The position numbers and the translations under genes were made by a program. 57,474 bases of DNA, from assembly GCF_026460945.1 (NCBI RefSeq), contig NZ_JAOVZV010000025.1:1-57474 (forward strand), read 5' to 3'. The stretch is from Chryseobacterium luquanense (GTDB taxonomy: Bacteria > Bacteroidota > Bacteroidia > Flavobacteriales > Weeksellaceae). Positions 15,974 to 25,374 of this stretch are shown piece after piece (position 1 is the stretch's first letter; each line of letters opens with the position of its first letter). The notes under the pieces were generated by a model that worked only from the letters and a program-made list of their open reading frames with translations, had not been told where the DNA came from and did no database searches.

Positions 15974-17533
15974 ATGATTAGAAGATATATCCAAAAGTTG
16001 AAAAAAACATACGACATATTGATTATCGGCAGCGGAATAGGAGGTCTTGTTTCGGCTCTTATTTTGGCGAAAGAAGGCTTAAAAGTCTGTGTATTGGAGA
16101 AAAACAATCAATATGGCGGAAACTTGCAGACATTTTCAAGAGATAAATTAATTTTCGACACCGGAGTTCACTATTTGGGCGGACTTTCAAAAGGTCAAAA
16201 CCTGCATCAGTTTTTTTCTTATCTGAAAATAATAGATGATCTGGAACTCCAGAAAATGGATGAAAACGGCTATGATAAAATTACTTTCGGAGATGATGAA
16301 ATTGAATATCCACACGCTCAAGGATATGACAATTTTGTCGAGCAATTATCCAGCTATTTTCCTGAAGAAAGAGAGAATTTAGAAAATTATTGTGAAGAAA
16401 TCCAGCGTGTTTGCAATCACTTTCCAAGATATAACGTGATTGGAAAAAATAGTTACAGCGAAGAAATTCTCCATTTAAATACCAAAAGATTCATCGAATC
16501 CATTACTCAGAATAAAAAACTGCAATCCGTTTTATTAGGCTCTAATTTTTTATACGCGGGAGATTCTGAAAATATTCCGTTTTATGTTCACGCTTTGACA
16601 GTGAATTCTTACATTCAAAGTGCGTACAAATGCATGAAAGGAGGAAGCCAGATCTCTAAACTTTTAATCCGTAAATTGAGAGAATACGGAGCAGATATTC
16701 ACAAGCATTCAGAAGTTGCTGAAATTATCTTTAATGAAAATAATGTTTTAAGTTCTGTAAAAACAAAGTCAGGAAAAGAATATTTTGCTAAACAGTTTAT
16801 TTCGAATATTGAAATTCGGGCTTTAACTAAATTAATAGGTGAAGAAAGACTGAAAAAATCTTTTTTAAACAGAGTATTGAGCTGGGAGCCTGTTTCTTCG
16901 TGTTTCAGTGTTTATTTGATTTTAAAACCTCAAACAATTTCAAATTTCAATTATAATATTTACCATTATTCATCCGAAGAATCAGTATGGAATGCCTATC
17001 GTTACGATAAAAAATCGTGGCCGGAAACCTATATGCTTTCTTCCACACCTTCAAAACATCATCCTGAATTTGCAGAAAGCTTAACCGCTATTTCTTATAT
17101 GGATTTTGATGAGGTGAAAGCTTGGCAAAATACTGTAAATACTGTTGTTGAAGAAAATGAAAGAGGAAAGCAATACGAAAAATTCAAGCTGGAAAAAGCA
17201 GAAAAAATGATTGATGCTTTAGAAAAGAAGATTCTGAATTTAAGAGACTCAATTAAAAATATTTATACATCTTCTCCACTATCTTATCGTGATTATATCG
17301 GAAGTTTTGAAGGAAATATGTATGGCTACGTCAAAAGTTCAGAAAATCCTTTAAAAACGATGGTTTCTCCACGCACGAAGATTGAAAACCTTTTCCTCAC
17401 AGGTCAATCCGTCAACATGCACGGAATTTTAGGCTGTACAATCGGAGCTTTTAATACCTGTGCTGAAATCTTAGGGAAACAATTAATCGATGAGCGTTTA
17501 TCAAAAATTTTAAATCAAGCCAATGAAAAGTAA
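15974..17533 (+). CDS. CrtI-like NAD(P)/FAD-dependent oxidoreductase
   Basis: A 519-residue flavoprotein of the phytoene desaturase/retinol saturase group, with the dinucleotide motif IIGSGIGGLVSALILAKEG near residues 17-35 and a C-terminal FAD block LFLTGQSVNMHGILGCTIGA. CrtI-type enzymes desaturate, saturate or isomerise polyene chains. In this locus it probably acts on the aryl polyene or the alkyl chains of the resorcinol; the step is unassigned. Its end overlaps the next gene by 11 bases, indicating an operon. Confidence 0.88.
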   Translation: MIRRYIQKLKKTYDILIIGSGIGGLVSALILAKEGLKVCVLEKNNQYGGNLQTFSRDKLIFDTGVHYLGGLSKGQNLHQFFSYLKIIDDLELQKMDENGYDKITFGDDEIEYPHAQGYDNFVEQLSSYFPEERENLENYCEEIQRVCNHFPRYNVIGKNSYSEEILHLNTKRFIESITQNKKLQSVLLGSNFLYAGDSENIPFYVHALTVNSYIQSAYKCMKGGSQISKLLIRKLREYGADIHKHSEVAEIIFNENNVLSSVKTKSGKEYFAKQFISNIEIRALTKLIGEERLKKSFLNRVLSWEPVSSCFSVYLILKPQTISNFNYNIYHYSSEESVWNAYRYDKKSWPETYMLSSTPSKHHPEFAESLTAISYMDFDEVKAWQNTVNTVVEENERGKQYEKFKLEKAEKMIDALEKKILNLRDSIKNIYTSSPLSYRDYIGSFEGNMYGYVKSSENPLKTMVSPRTKIENLFLTGQSVNMHGILGCTIGAFNTCAEILGKQLIDERLSKILNQANEK

Positions 17534-19184
17534 ATCTTTATTTTTTCTTTATCTGGTTTTAAATCTTATTTCGTGTGGGACAAGAAAGTCTGTTAAACAC
17601 ATTCCGGAAGTTAACCAATATACGCTGGAAATTCCAAAAGTTGAGAAGATTAACGATTCTACTTTTAGTTTTAATCAAAATTATTTAACTAAAAATAAAC
17701 AACAGCTCTGGGAATTATACATCAAAGGAAATCCTTTGCAGTTAGGCTATAATAATGGTGCTTTAACGCAGAATTTAATGCAAAAGCAGGAAGAAATTTT
17801 CTTTTCTAAAGTGGAAGGTTTTGTTCCGTCAAAATTTAAGCAAAAATTGTTGAGAGGTTTCCTGAAATGGTACAACCGTAAGATGTATCTGAATGTAAGA
17901 GAAGATTTTCAGGCTGAATTGTATGGCTTATCTCAATATTCATCGGACAAATATGATTTTATTGCACCAAAATTCAGAAGAGCAATGTATCTGCACGGAG
18001 CGCACGATATTGGTCACGCAATGCAGGATTTGATGGTGGTCGGCTGTACTTCTCTTGCGGTGTGGAACGAGAATACAGAAAATGGTGATCTGTTGATTGG
18101 TAGAAATTTTGATTTTTCTGTGGGTGAAGATTTTTCTAAAAATAAACTTATTGAATTTGTAGAACCCGAAAATGGAATTCCATATATGTCGGTAAGTTGG
18201 CCAGGAATGATTGGCGTGGTTTCCGGAATGAATAAAGAAGGAATTACGGTGACAATCAATGCCGGTAGGTCGAAAATTCCACTAACGGCAAAAACACCGA
18301 TTTCTTTGGTGACGAGAGAGATTTTGCAATATGCCAAAAACATTGATGAAGCGATTGCGATTGCAAGAAAACGGAAGGTTTTTGTTTCAGAATCGATTTT
18401 GGTTGGGAGTGCAAATGATAAAAAGGCAGTAATTATTGAAGTTTCACCTAAGAATTTCGGTGTTTATAATGCGGCTAATTCAAGCAGAGTTTTTTGTACC
18501 AATCATTTTCAATCTGAAGCTTATAAAAATGATAAAAAAAATCAAAAGCATATTATCGAAAGTCATTCAGAATACCGATACGAAAAACTTCAGGAGCTTT
18601 TGCAGGAAAAACCGAAACTGAATCCAGAGAAAATAGCTTCTATCTTAAGAGATAAATCAGGTTTAAAAGATAAAAGTATTGGTTATGGAAATGAAAAGGC
18701 TATAAATCAATTGTTAGCTCATCACGCCGTTATTTTTTCGCCCGAAAAAAGATTGGTTTGGGTGTCATCAAATCCTTATCAGCTGGGAGAGTTTGTCTGC
18801 TATGATCTGAATGAAATTTTCTCTGATAAAAAATTAAAAGATGGTGACTTTGCAAAAACGGAATTCAATATTGCTAAAGATCCATTTGCAGATTCTAAAG
18901 AGTTTGGGAATTATGAAGAATTTAAGTTTGCGAATGGAGAAGTTGAAAATGCAATTGATTCGGATGATGTGATTCTTACGGATGATTTTATTCCTCATTA
19001 TCAATCGTTGAACCCAGATTTTTGGCTGGTTTATTATCAGGCTGGAAAGTATTATTTTAAGCAAAAAGATTATTCTAAAGCTAAAATTGAATTTGAAAAA
19101 GCTTTAATGAAAGAAATTACAACAGTTTCGGATCGCGAGAATGTTGAAAAAAAATTGAAGAAAGTAAATAAGTACTTAAAATAA
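17523..19184 (+). CDS. C45-family acyltransferase/hydrolase lipoprotein
   Basis: A 553-residue protein with a lipoprotein signal (NLISC, C18), then a C45 Ntn-hydrolase domain: nucleophile C175 in VVGCTSLAVWNE, followed by GDLLIGRNFDF, typical of acyl-CoA:6-aminopenicillanate acyltransferase and acid-ceramidase-like enzymes, in which autocleavage exposes the N-terminal Cys. A TPR-like helix pair (YYQAGKYYFKQKDYSKAKIE) is near the C-terminus. Being lipidated, it acts in the periplasm or outer membrane. The 11-base overlap with the CrtI-like gene ties it to pigment biosynthesis. Acyl transfer or ester formation is inference; a hydrolase is the alternative. Confidence 0.85.
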   Translation: MKSKSLFFLYLVLNLISCGTRKSVKHIPEVNQYTLEIPKVEKINDSTFSFNQNYLTKNKQQLWELYIKGNPLQLGYNNGALTQNLMQKQEEIFFSKVEGFVPSKFKQKLLRGFLKWYNRKMYLNVREDFQAELYGLSQYSSDKYDFIAPKFRRAMYLHGAHDIGHAMQDLMVVGCTSLAVWNENTENGDLLIGRNFDFSVGEDFSKNKLIEFVEPENGIPYMSVSWPGMIGVVSGMNKEGITVTINAGRSKIPLTAKTPISLVTREILQYAKNIDEAIAIARKRKVFVSESILVGSANDKKAVIIEVSPKNFGVYNAANSSRVFCTNHFQSEAYKNDKKNQKHIIESHSEYRYEKLQELLQEKPKLNPEKIASILRDKSGLKDKSIGYGNEKAINQLLAHHAVIFSPEKRLVWVSSNPYQLGEFVCYDLNEIFSDKKLKDGDFAKTEFNIAKDPFADSKEFGNYEEFKFANGEVENAIDSDDVILTDDFIPHYQSLNPDFWLVYYQAGKYYFKQKDYSKAKIEFEKALMKEITTVSDRENVEKKLKKVNKYLK

Positions 19185-19417
19185 ACTTCCTTTACAATCA
19201 AAATTGATTGAAAAAGTTGTAGAGTTTTATTTTTACAGCTTTTTTTGTGAAATTGTTATTGTGTTTATCTTCTTTATGTCTTTGTTTTGTTGAATAATAT
19301 TTTATAATTTGTTTGTTTGATTGAATTATTTTGGATAAAATTATTTATTTGATGAGAAATTGTTTGGGAGTTTAGAGTTTAAATATTTATATTCGTTTTT
19401 CCTAAACTAATGAATTA

Positions 19418-20512
19418 ATGAAGAAAATATATCTTTTAATCTTATCTTCTTTTTTACTATTTACTTCCTGTAAAACCGATGAAAAAATTGAGGCTGTAGA
19501 AGCAGAAAGTCCGTTTGTGAACTTTAATATTGATGCAGTTCCTTATGCTAAACTTTCAACGTATTCTTTTTTTACGGGAGATCTAAAAAATCTAAATCCT
19601 TCCAAAAAAGTGATTCCTTACGAACCTGCAAGTTCACTTTTTACAGATTACGCTCTGAAAAAGAGATTTATTTGGATGCCCGAATCAACCATGGCAACGT
19701 ATGACTCGGATGATAAATCTTTAAATTTTCCTGTCGGAACGGTATTAATTAAAAACTTTTATTACAACACTGTTCAACCCAACAATACCACGAAAATTAT
19801 TGAGACAAGATTGATGATTAAAAAAGTCAGCGGTTGGATATTTGCTGAATACTTGTGGAATGATGATCAGACTGAAGCAAATCTGGTAACGGGAACAGAT
19901 TTTACAAGTGGAAGTTCTAAAAATATCACATTTAAAAAAAGTAATAATGATGTGATAACAACTGCTTATAGAATTCCTTCAGAATCTGAATGTTATGCCT
20001 GTCATAAATTAGATAATCAACCAGTTCCTATTGGTGTAAAACCTCAAAACCTAAACGTTTCTTATAACTATCCAAATGGAATAAAAAACCAATTACAGAA
20101 ACTTGTAGATGAAGGCTATTTGCAAAGTTACCCTTCGAATATAGTTTCTACCGTAGATTACAGAGACACAAGTAAACCTTTAGACATTAGATTGCGTTCG
20201 TATGTTGATATTAATTGTGCACATTGTCATCAGCAAAATGCACGTTGTGATTACAGAGCAATACGTTTGAGCTTTAATAAAACTACTAATCTTGCAAATA
20301 TGGGAGTTTGTGTTATTGCAGATGAACCAATAGATCAATCTTTGGAAAGAATCATTACTCCCGGAAATCATAATAAATCTGTAATGAATTATAGACTAAA
20401 CTCCACGGATGAAAGTATGAGAATGCCATTATTGGGAAGAACTGTAGTGCATGATGAAGGGGTAGAACTTTTAAAACAATGGGTAAATTCTTTGAATCAA
20501 AACTGTCCATAA
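19418..20512 (+). CDS. SO2930-family diheme c-type cytochrome lipoprotein
   Basis: A 364-residue lipoprotein (signal ending FLLFTSC) with two heme c sites, CYACH at 192-196 and CAHCH at 267-271. The arrangement ACHKLDNQP...INCAHCHQQNA resembles the SO_2930-type diheme family. It would be attached to the cell envelope and transfer electrons; the donor is unknown. The following CRTAC1 gene starts 24 bases downstream, so they form a unit unrelated by domain to flexirubin synthesis. The 233 bases upstream are very AT-rich and show no clear promoter. Confidence 0.85.
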   Translation: MKKIYLLILSSFLLFTSCKTDEKIEAVEAESPFVNFNIDAVPYAKLSTYSFFTGDLKNLNPSKKVIPYEPASSLFTDYALKKRFIWMPESTMATYDSDDKSLNFPVGTVLIKNFYYNTVQPNNTTKIIETRLMIKKVSGWIFAEYLWNDDQTEANLVTGTDFTSGSSKNITFKKSNNDVITTAYRIPSESECYACHKLDNQPVPIGVKPQNLNVSYNYPNGIKNQLQKLVDEGYLQSYPSNIVSTVDYRDTSKPLDIRLRSYVDINCAHCHQQNARCDYRAIRLSFNKTTNLANMGVCVIADEPIDQSLERIITPGNHNKSVMNYRLNSTDESMRMPLLGRTVVHDEGVELLKQWVNSLNQNCP

Positions 20513-20536
20513 AAATAAAACCAAACAAAAATAACC

Positions 20537-22549
20537 ATGAAAAAAACACTATCCTTTTTTGTTGTATTATTTAGTATAACATGGGGAATTGCTCAATTAT
20601 CTTGTGCTACTGCAGTGAATCTTACACTTGGAACACACACTGCACCTTCTGTTACAGGTGCGCCTCTTTCTACAGCTTGTACGCTTGGTACTTCTGGAAA
20701 TGCAGCCTTATGGTATAAATATACAGCAGTTCAAAATGGTAATATCACTGTTTCAACATCTTTAGCCGGACAAAATATTGATACAAGAATTATTGTTTTT
20801 ATGGGAAATTGCGGAACTCAAACCTGTGTTGCTGCGAATGATGATTTTTCAGGATATGCTTCCCTCGTTACCTTTGCAGCAACGATGGGAACTACATATT
20901 ATATCACGTTTGATAATAAGTGGACGAGTTCTGGGTTTAATTTTTCTATTACAGAAACTGCTGCTCTACCAAATCGCTTATCATTTGTTCAGCAATATGT
21001 AAATGCACCAGGAACTTACAATCATTGTGTGGTAGATATGAACGGTGATTATTTAGATGATATTGTGTCGGTTGTGAGTAACACTCATATCGTAATTGCG
21101 TATCAACAGCTTTCAGGTATTTTTAATGAATTGTCTTATACGATTCCTAATACTGTAGTTCTTCCTTATTGGAGTATTGCAGCTGGAGATTATGATAATA
21201 ATGGTTTCAATGATCTTATTTATGGATCTAGCAGTGGAATTGCTTTTGTAAAAGCCAATGCAACTGGAACAGGTTATACATCAGAAAGGAAACCTGAGTT
21301 TTATCTTACACAGCGTACAAATTTTGTAGATATCAATAAAGATGGAAAGCTAGATGCTTTTGTTTGTGATGATAATGCTCCTAATAGGTTTTATATGAAT
21401 GATGGAATCAATATGAATCATAATCAAGGCGGAATGGGTGATTTCCCTTCCGGTGGAAACTATGGCTCGATTTGGATTGACTATGATAATGATGGTGATA
21501 TGGATTTATTTATAGCTAAATGTAGCGGCGGCGGTTCTGGACCTGGCGGAAATATTGATGAACTTCATAGAAATAATGGCAATGGAACTTTCACAAATGT
21601 AGCTGCAGCAGCAAATATGGCAAATCCTGTTCAGACGTGGTCTTCAGCTTGGGGAGACTTTAATAATGATGGTTGGATGGATGCTGTTGTTGGAATGAAT
21701 TCTATAGCAAACGGATATAGTAAAGTGATGAAAAATAACGGGGACGGCACGTTTGCAGATGTTTCTGTGGGTTCTGGTTACGATACTTCGAATAGTTTAA
21801 GCCGAGAATATGTTGCCTATGATTTCGATAACGATGGATTTTTAGATATTTTAGGAGCTGGAAATAATATTATGTTTGGTGACGGAACTCTTAAATTCAC
21901 TCCAAATGCTACACCATACAATTTAAATTACAACAACAGACCTGTAGGTGATCTTAACAATGATGGTTTTCTTGATATTCAGAATGGAAATACAATTATG
22001 CTGAATGCCGGAAATACAAATAAATGGCTGAAAGTAACCTTACAAGGAACTCAAAGTAACAGAAACGGAATTGGCGCAAGAGTTGAAATTTATGGAGCTT
22101 GGGGAAAACAAATTCGTGATGTGCAAAGTGGAGTAGGATTCAGAAATATGAATACACTTAATACTCATTTCGGGATTGGCCAGGCAACAGCAATTACAAA
22201 AGTGGTGATAAAATGGCCTTCCGGATTGGTAGATACAATTAATAATGTGACACCAAATACAACTCTTCACGTTGTAGAAGGAACTTTTTTAGGAACCAAA
22301 GATGTAGAGAATACTCAGGATTTATTTACGGTTTATCCAAACCCTGTTTTTGATGTTATTAATTTTAAATCGAATAAAAACTTTATTCCGGTTGAAGCAA
22401 AAGTTTATGAACTGAGTGGAAGAATGGTTTTACAAACAAAAGTTGATAGAGAATCGGTTTCTGTTAAACAATTAAATTCAGGAAATTATTTATTAATTTT
22501 AACTGATAAAAACGGAAAAACACATTCTCAAAAAATTATTAAAAAATAA
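20537..22549 (+). CDS. CRTAC1/ASPIC-UnbV family T9SS-secreted protein
   Basis: A 670-residue secreted protein: signal peptide (1-19), an N-terminal domain with six cysteines in a PPC-like beta sandwich (about 20-140), several FG-GAP/VCBS-type calcium repeats with D-x-[DN]-x-[DN]-G loops (DYDNNGFND, DINKDGKLD, DYDNDGDMD, DFNNDGWMD, DFDNDGFLD, DLNNDGFLD), an ASPIC/UnbV domain (near 500-570, GIGARVEIYG...IKWPSG) and a type IX sorting tail (YPNPVFDVINF...LNSGNYLLIL). It is exported to the cell surface. It shares a transcription unit with the diheme cytochrome. Confidence 0.9.
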   Translation: MKKTLSFFVVLFSITWGIAQLSCATAVNLTLGTHTAPSVTGAPLSTACTLGTSGNAALWYKYTAVQNGNITVSTSLAGQNIDTRIIVFMGNCGTQTCVAANDDFSGYASLVTFAATMGTTYYITFDNKWTSSGFNFSITETAALPNRLSFVQQYVNAPGTYNHCVVDMNGDYLDDIVSVVSNTHIVIAYQQLSGIFNELSYTIPNTVVLPYWSIAAGDYDNNGFNDLIYGSSSGIAFVKANATGTGYTSERKPEFYLTQRTNFVDINKDGKLDAFVCDDNAPNRFYMNDGINMNHNQGGMGDFPSGGNYGSIWIDYDNDGDMDLFIAKCSGGGSGPGGNIDELHRNNGNGTFTNVAAAANMANPVQTWSSAWGDFNNDGWMDAVVGMNSIANGYSKVMKNNGDGTFADVSVGSGYDTSNSLSREYVAYDFDNDGFLDILGAGNNIMFGDGTLKFTPNATPYNLNYNNRPVGDLNNDGFLDIQNGNTIMLNAGNTNKWLKVTLQGTQSNRNGIGARVEIYGAWGKQIRDVQSGVGFRNMNTLNTHFGIGQATAITKVVIKWPSGLVDTINNVTPNTTLHVVEGTFLGTKDVENTQDLFTVYPNPVFDVINFKSNKNFIPVEAKVYELSGRMVLQTKVDRESVSVKQLNSGNYLLILTDKNGKTHSQKIIKK

Positions 22550-22576
22550 GATTTCAATCGTATACCTAAATTAATC

Positions 22577-22605
22577 ATGCAAAGTCTAAAGGCTTTGCAT
22601 TTTTG
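22577..22605. terminator. Terminator between convergent CRTAC1 and glycosyltransferase genes
   Basis: ATGCAAAG and CTTTGCAT form an eight-base stem around TCTAAAGG, followed on the plus strand by TTTTTG. It separates the plus-strand left arm from the minus-strand block. Confidence 0.75.
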
Positions 22606-22616
22606 TTTGAACGAAA

Positions 22617-23789
22617 TTAATTGTTATCGGGACTGACTTTATTTAAGAACAAAAATGTAGCAACCCATGAAATCACAGACATTGTAGTTGCTAAAATCAT
22701 ACTTCCAATGATGTATTGAACAACATTGTTTTTTACTAAATCAAAATTCCATTCCTGATTAAAAATATCACTGTCACCTTGAACGAAAGGTGCTCCCAAA
22801 AATAATGAAGCAACGATGATAAATGGAATGAAAGGTGGTAAACTTACATTGGATGCAATAAATGCCAAAACTTTATTCAGTTTAAATAACACTGATAACG
22901 AAATAACAAGCAAGGTATGATAACCTCCGAAAGGTAAAAATCCTACAAATACGCCTAAAGCGATTGAGAAAGCTTTTACACGATTGGTGCCTTCACTTTC
23001 TAAAATATCTTCTTTGATGAAACGTTTGAAGCTTTTCTTTCTGAAATTCCGAATAAAATTTCTTGGAATGATATAAAATATAGTGATGGTGACCAACACC
23101 GTATTCAGAATACTGATCCTCGTAAAATCTTTGAAAGGTCTGAAGTGAGAAACCCTTTCTGCAGGGTCATACAAAACTTTTATCGGAATATTTTTTACGG
23201 GAATATGGCGCCAGGCGGTTCTTACAATAATTTCAATTTCAAACTCAAATTTTGGGGTAAAATATTTTTTTGGAATTTTATGCAAAGGATATACACGGTA
23301 ACCGGATTGGGTGTCTTCTAGTTTAATTCCTGTCTCAAACCAGAACCAGAAATTAGAAAAACGATTTCCAAAACTGCTTTTCTTGGGAATTCCGTCTTGT
23401 GACATATTTCGGTTTCCAATCAATAAAACGTCCTGATTTTCATTCAATAAAGCTTCTACAAAAATCGGAATATCGTTTGGGTAATGCTGTCCGTCTGAAT
23501 CAATTGTGATGGCATGATGGTAACCTAATTCTTTTGCTTTTCTGAAACCGATTTTTAAACCATTTCCTTTCCCTCTATTTTCAGGTAAATTGAGGATGGT
23601 AAATTGAGAATAAGTTTTTAGAATTTCTGAAGTAGAATCGGTAGAACCGTCGTTGACAACGATGATGTTTTGCGTGTATTCCAAAACACCGTCAATCACT
23701 CTTTTCAGCGTCTTTTCGTTGTTGTAAGTAGGAATTAAAACGCAGATTTTCCTTTCGTTAATTGCATTCTGTACTTCAGAAAGTGTCAT
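22617..23789 (-). CDS. GT2 glycosyltransferase fused to DUF2062 membrane domain
   Basis: A 390-residue protein. Residues 12-240 are a GT-A glycosyltransferase: IPTYNNEKTLKRV, VVNDGSTDST (44-53) and the metal-binding DSDG at 97-100, followed by ED and QSGYR. Residues ~265-380 form a DUF2062 domain with three membrane helices (FVGFLPFGGYHTLLVI, FIASNVSLPPF). Aryl polyene loci regularly carry a glycosyltransferase, suggesting a sugar-linked intermediate or lipid anchor; donor and acceptor are unknown. The stop codon of the upstream 161-residue gene abuts its start. Confidence 0.9.
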   Translation of the reverse strand: MTLSEVQNAINERKICVLIPTYNNEKTLKRVIDGVLEYTQNIIVVNDGSTDSTSEILKTYSQFTILNLPENRGKGNGLKIGFRKAKELGYHHAITIDSDGQHYPNDIPIFVEALLNENQDVLLIGNRNMSQDGIPKKSSFGNRFSNFWFWFETGIKLEDTQSGYRVYPLHKIPKKYFTPKFEFEIEIIVRTAWRHIPVKNIPIKVLYDPAERVSHFRPFKDFTRISILNTVLVTITIFYIIPRNFIRNFRKKSFKRFIKEDILESEGTNRVKAFSIALGVFVGFLPFGGYHTLLVISLSVLFKLNKVLAFIASNVSLPPFIPFIIVASLFLGAPFVQGDSDIFNQEWNFDLVKNNVVQYIIGSMILATTMSVISWVATFLFLNKVSPDNN

Positions 23790-24275
23790 TTATTTCAATG
23801 AATTTTTTTCCGTTGCGGTCATTGTTTTAGACTGCATTGCGAATTTTTTGATGTACGTTTTCAGCGCAGCATTCTGCTTGGCATAGTTGCTGAGAATAAA
23901 TACTTTATCTTCTTTCAGGTTTTTCGAATATCCCACAATTTTCGGAATGTTTTCCTGAACGCTCATTCTGATTAACCTCAGTTCGACGTTGTTGGGATTA
24001 GATTTTATGACGCTTTCCAATTCTGTTGCGCCGGATTTTACGAAAGATTTTCTTTTGTTTTTCTCGGTCGTCACCTTAGCTTCCAGGATTTCTGCAGCAG
24101 CTTTGTAGCCTTTCGTTAATGCATCTGAAGATGAATTTTTATCTGCTAAATCGATGAAGTTTTTTGCACCTTCATTTGAAGAATTGGCTTTTGAATACGC
24201 ATTTCTCAGTGCATCCAAATCACCGTTTTGAAAGAAAAGAAATAATACTGTTATGAATGAAAATAAAAATTTCAT
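23790..24275 (-). CDS. Small exported hypothetical protein of the pigment locus
   Basis: A 161-residue protein with a signal peptide (MKFLFSFITVLFLFFQNGD) and an all-helical, Lys/Asn/Ser-rich mature part (TPR-like spacing around KGYKAAAEILEAKV and NNVELRLIRMSVQENI). No catalytic motif. It directly abuts the glycosyltransferase gene. I recall similar small exported proteins beside this glycosyltransferase in other flavobacterial pigment loci, but assign no function. Confidence 0.75.
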   Translation of the reverse strand: MKFLFSFITVLFLFFQNGDLDALRNAYSKANSSNEGAKNFIDLADKNSSSDALTKGYKAAAEILEAKVTTEKNKRKSFVKSGATELESVIKSNPNNVELRLIRMSVQENIPKIVGYSKNLKEDKVFILSNYAKQNAALKTYIKKFAMQSKTMTATEKNSLK

Positions 24276-24310
24276 GTAGAGTTTTTGATTGTTTTTTAAA
24301 GGTCACAAGG

Positions 24311-24357
24311 AATCGCTGGGTTTTTATCACTATTTATGTTTTCAAACCTAAGCGATT
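24311..24357. other. Intergenic hairpin
   Basis: AATCGCTGGGTTT (24311-24323) and AAACCTAAGCGATT (24344-24357) pair imperfectly around about 20 bases. It lies between the dehydratase and 161-residue genes in the minus-strand run and could be a weak attenuator or processing site. Confidence 0.4.
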
Positions 24358-24362
24358 TCATA

Positions 24363-24737
24363 TTAAATCTTAGAATAATTAACAGACATTTTTAATGCAA
24401 TAGTCTCGCCAAAAACTGTTGTGTTTTTCACCTTTACCTCGTTTTCAATTTCCTTAATGTCAAGCTGCATTGTCAGATTTGGAGTTTCAAAAGGGTTGAT
24501 AATGGCCATGAATTTCACGTTGGAGGCAGATTTCAGGAATAATTTATTTCCTGTAAATTCCTCAGTGAGTTCTTTCACAATTTGCATCATACAAACGCCT
24601 GGCGTCACAGGATTTCCAGGGAAGTGGCCATTGAAAATTTCGTGGTTCTGATTCAACGTGATTCTCGCCGTGAAACTTCCGTTTTCTGATTTTTCATTGC
24701 CTTCCAATGTGTAAAAGTCTGTCAGTATAGTCTGCAT
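24363..24737 (-). CDS. FabZ-like 3-hydroxyacyl-ACP dehydratase
   Basis: A 124-residue single hotdog domain with the FabZ active-site motif FNGHFPGNPVTPGV; H38 is the catalytic histidine. It is expected to dehydrate 3-hydroxyacyl-ACP to the trans-2-enoyl form during polyene assembly; without an enoyl reductase the double bond is kept. It is one base from the preceding lipoprotein gene, so co-translated. Two further hotdog proteins lie at 40.6-41.6 kb. Confidence 0.9.
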   Translation of the reverse strand: MQTILTDFYTLEGNEKSENGSFTARITLNQNHEIFNGHFPGNPVTPGVCMMQIVKELTEEFTGNKLFLKSASNVKFMAIINPFETPNLTMQLDIKEIENEVKVKNTTVFGETIALKMSVNYSKI

Positions 24738-24738
24738 T

Positions 24739-25374
24739 TTATTCAGTTTCGGTTATTTGAAATAATTTGATATTTATCTTAAAATCTTTGTGTTCAAGAT
24801 GAATTGTCTCTGCAAAAGTAGGTTTTTTAGCTACAAAAGTGAAATTGATTTTTTCCTTTCTTTTTTTGGTGTAAACTATTTGTTGAAGCAGCGCATTTTC
24901 TTTGTTAAAATACAGGAAGTAATCTTTCTTGCCAGCTGCAGACCGGAAAATTCTGGATTTTTCATCTACAAAACTCTCGGCGATAGCATATTTCTGTCTT
25001 AATAATTCCTGAAAATCATTTTTCAGAAAATTAATGACCATTTTTTTATCTAAATCTGCCAGAACATAGTTGAGTTTAAAATCGTTTTCAGAAATTTCAA
25101 AGTCAATCATTTTATTGCCAAAATCTGAGGTCATTACAACTCTGTGTGTGGTTTCTGAGATTTTTTTAATGATAAGAATTCCGCTGATGTCGTTGCCGTA
25201 GACTTCCATTTGGCATTTGTAGACATAATCTTCGTTCGAAGAAAAATACAGATTTTCAACTGATTTTTCTGCAGTTGAAATTGGTTTTGCATCTGTCAGC
25301 TGATACGTTTTGCACGAAAATATCAGTAACAAAAATGAACTATAAAGAAAACTCAGAAGCAGGAATCGGCGCAT
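24739..25374 (-). CDS. Lipoprotein of the aryl polyene export set
   Basis: A 211-residue lipoprotein starting MRRFLLLSFLYSSFLLL with lipobox IFSC (C21). The mature part is mainly beta-strand (YKCQMEVYGNDISGILIIKK) with no catalytic residues, like the LolB/DUF3261-type lipoproteins found in aryl polyene loci; this resemblance is from context, not a motif. The ATG at 25374 is chosen over a TTG further upstream. Its coding region overlaps the end of the LolA gene by 35 bases. Confidence 0.8.
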   Translation of the reverse strand: MRRFLLLSFLYSSFLLLIFSCKTYQLTDAKPISTAEKSVENLYFSSNEDYVYKCQMEVYGNDISGILIIKKISETTHRVVMTSDFGNKMIDFEISENDFKLNYVLADLDKKMVINFLKNDFQELLRQKYAIAESFVDEKSRIFRSAAGKKDYFLYFNKENALLQQIVYTKKRKEKINFTFVAKKPTFAETIHLEHKDFKINIKLFQITETE

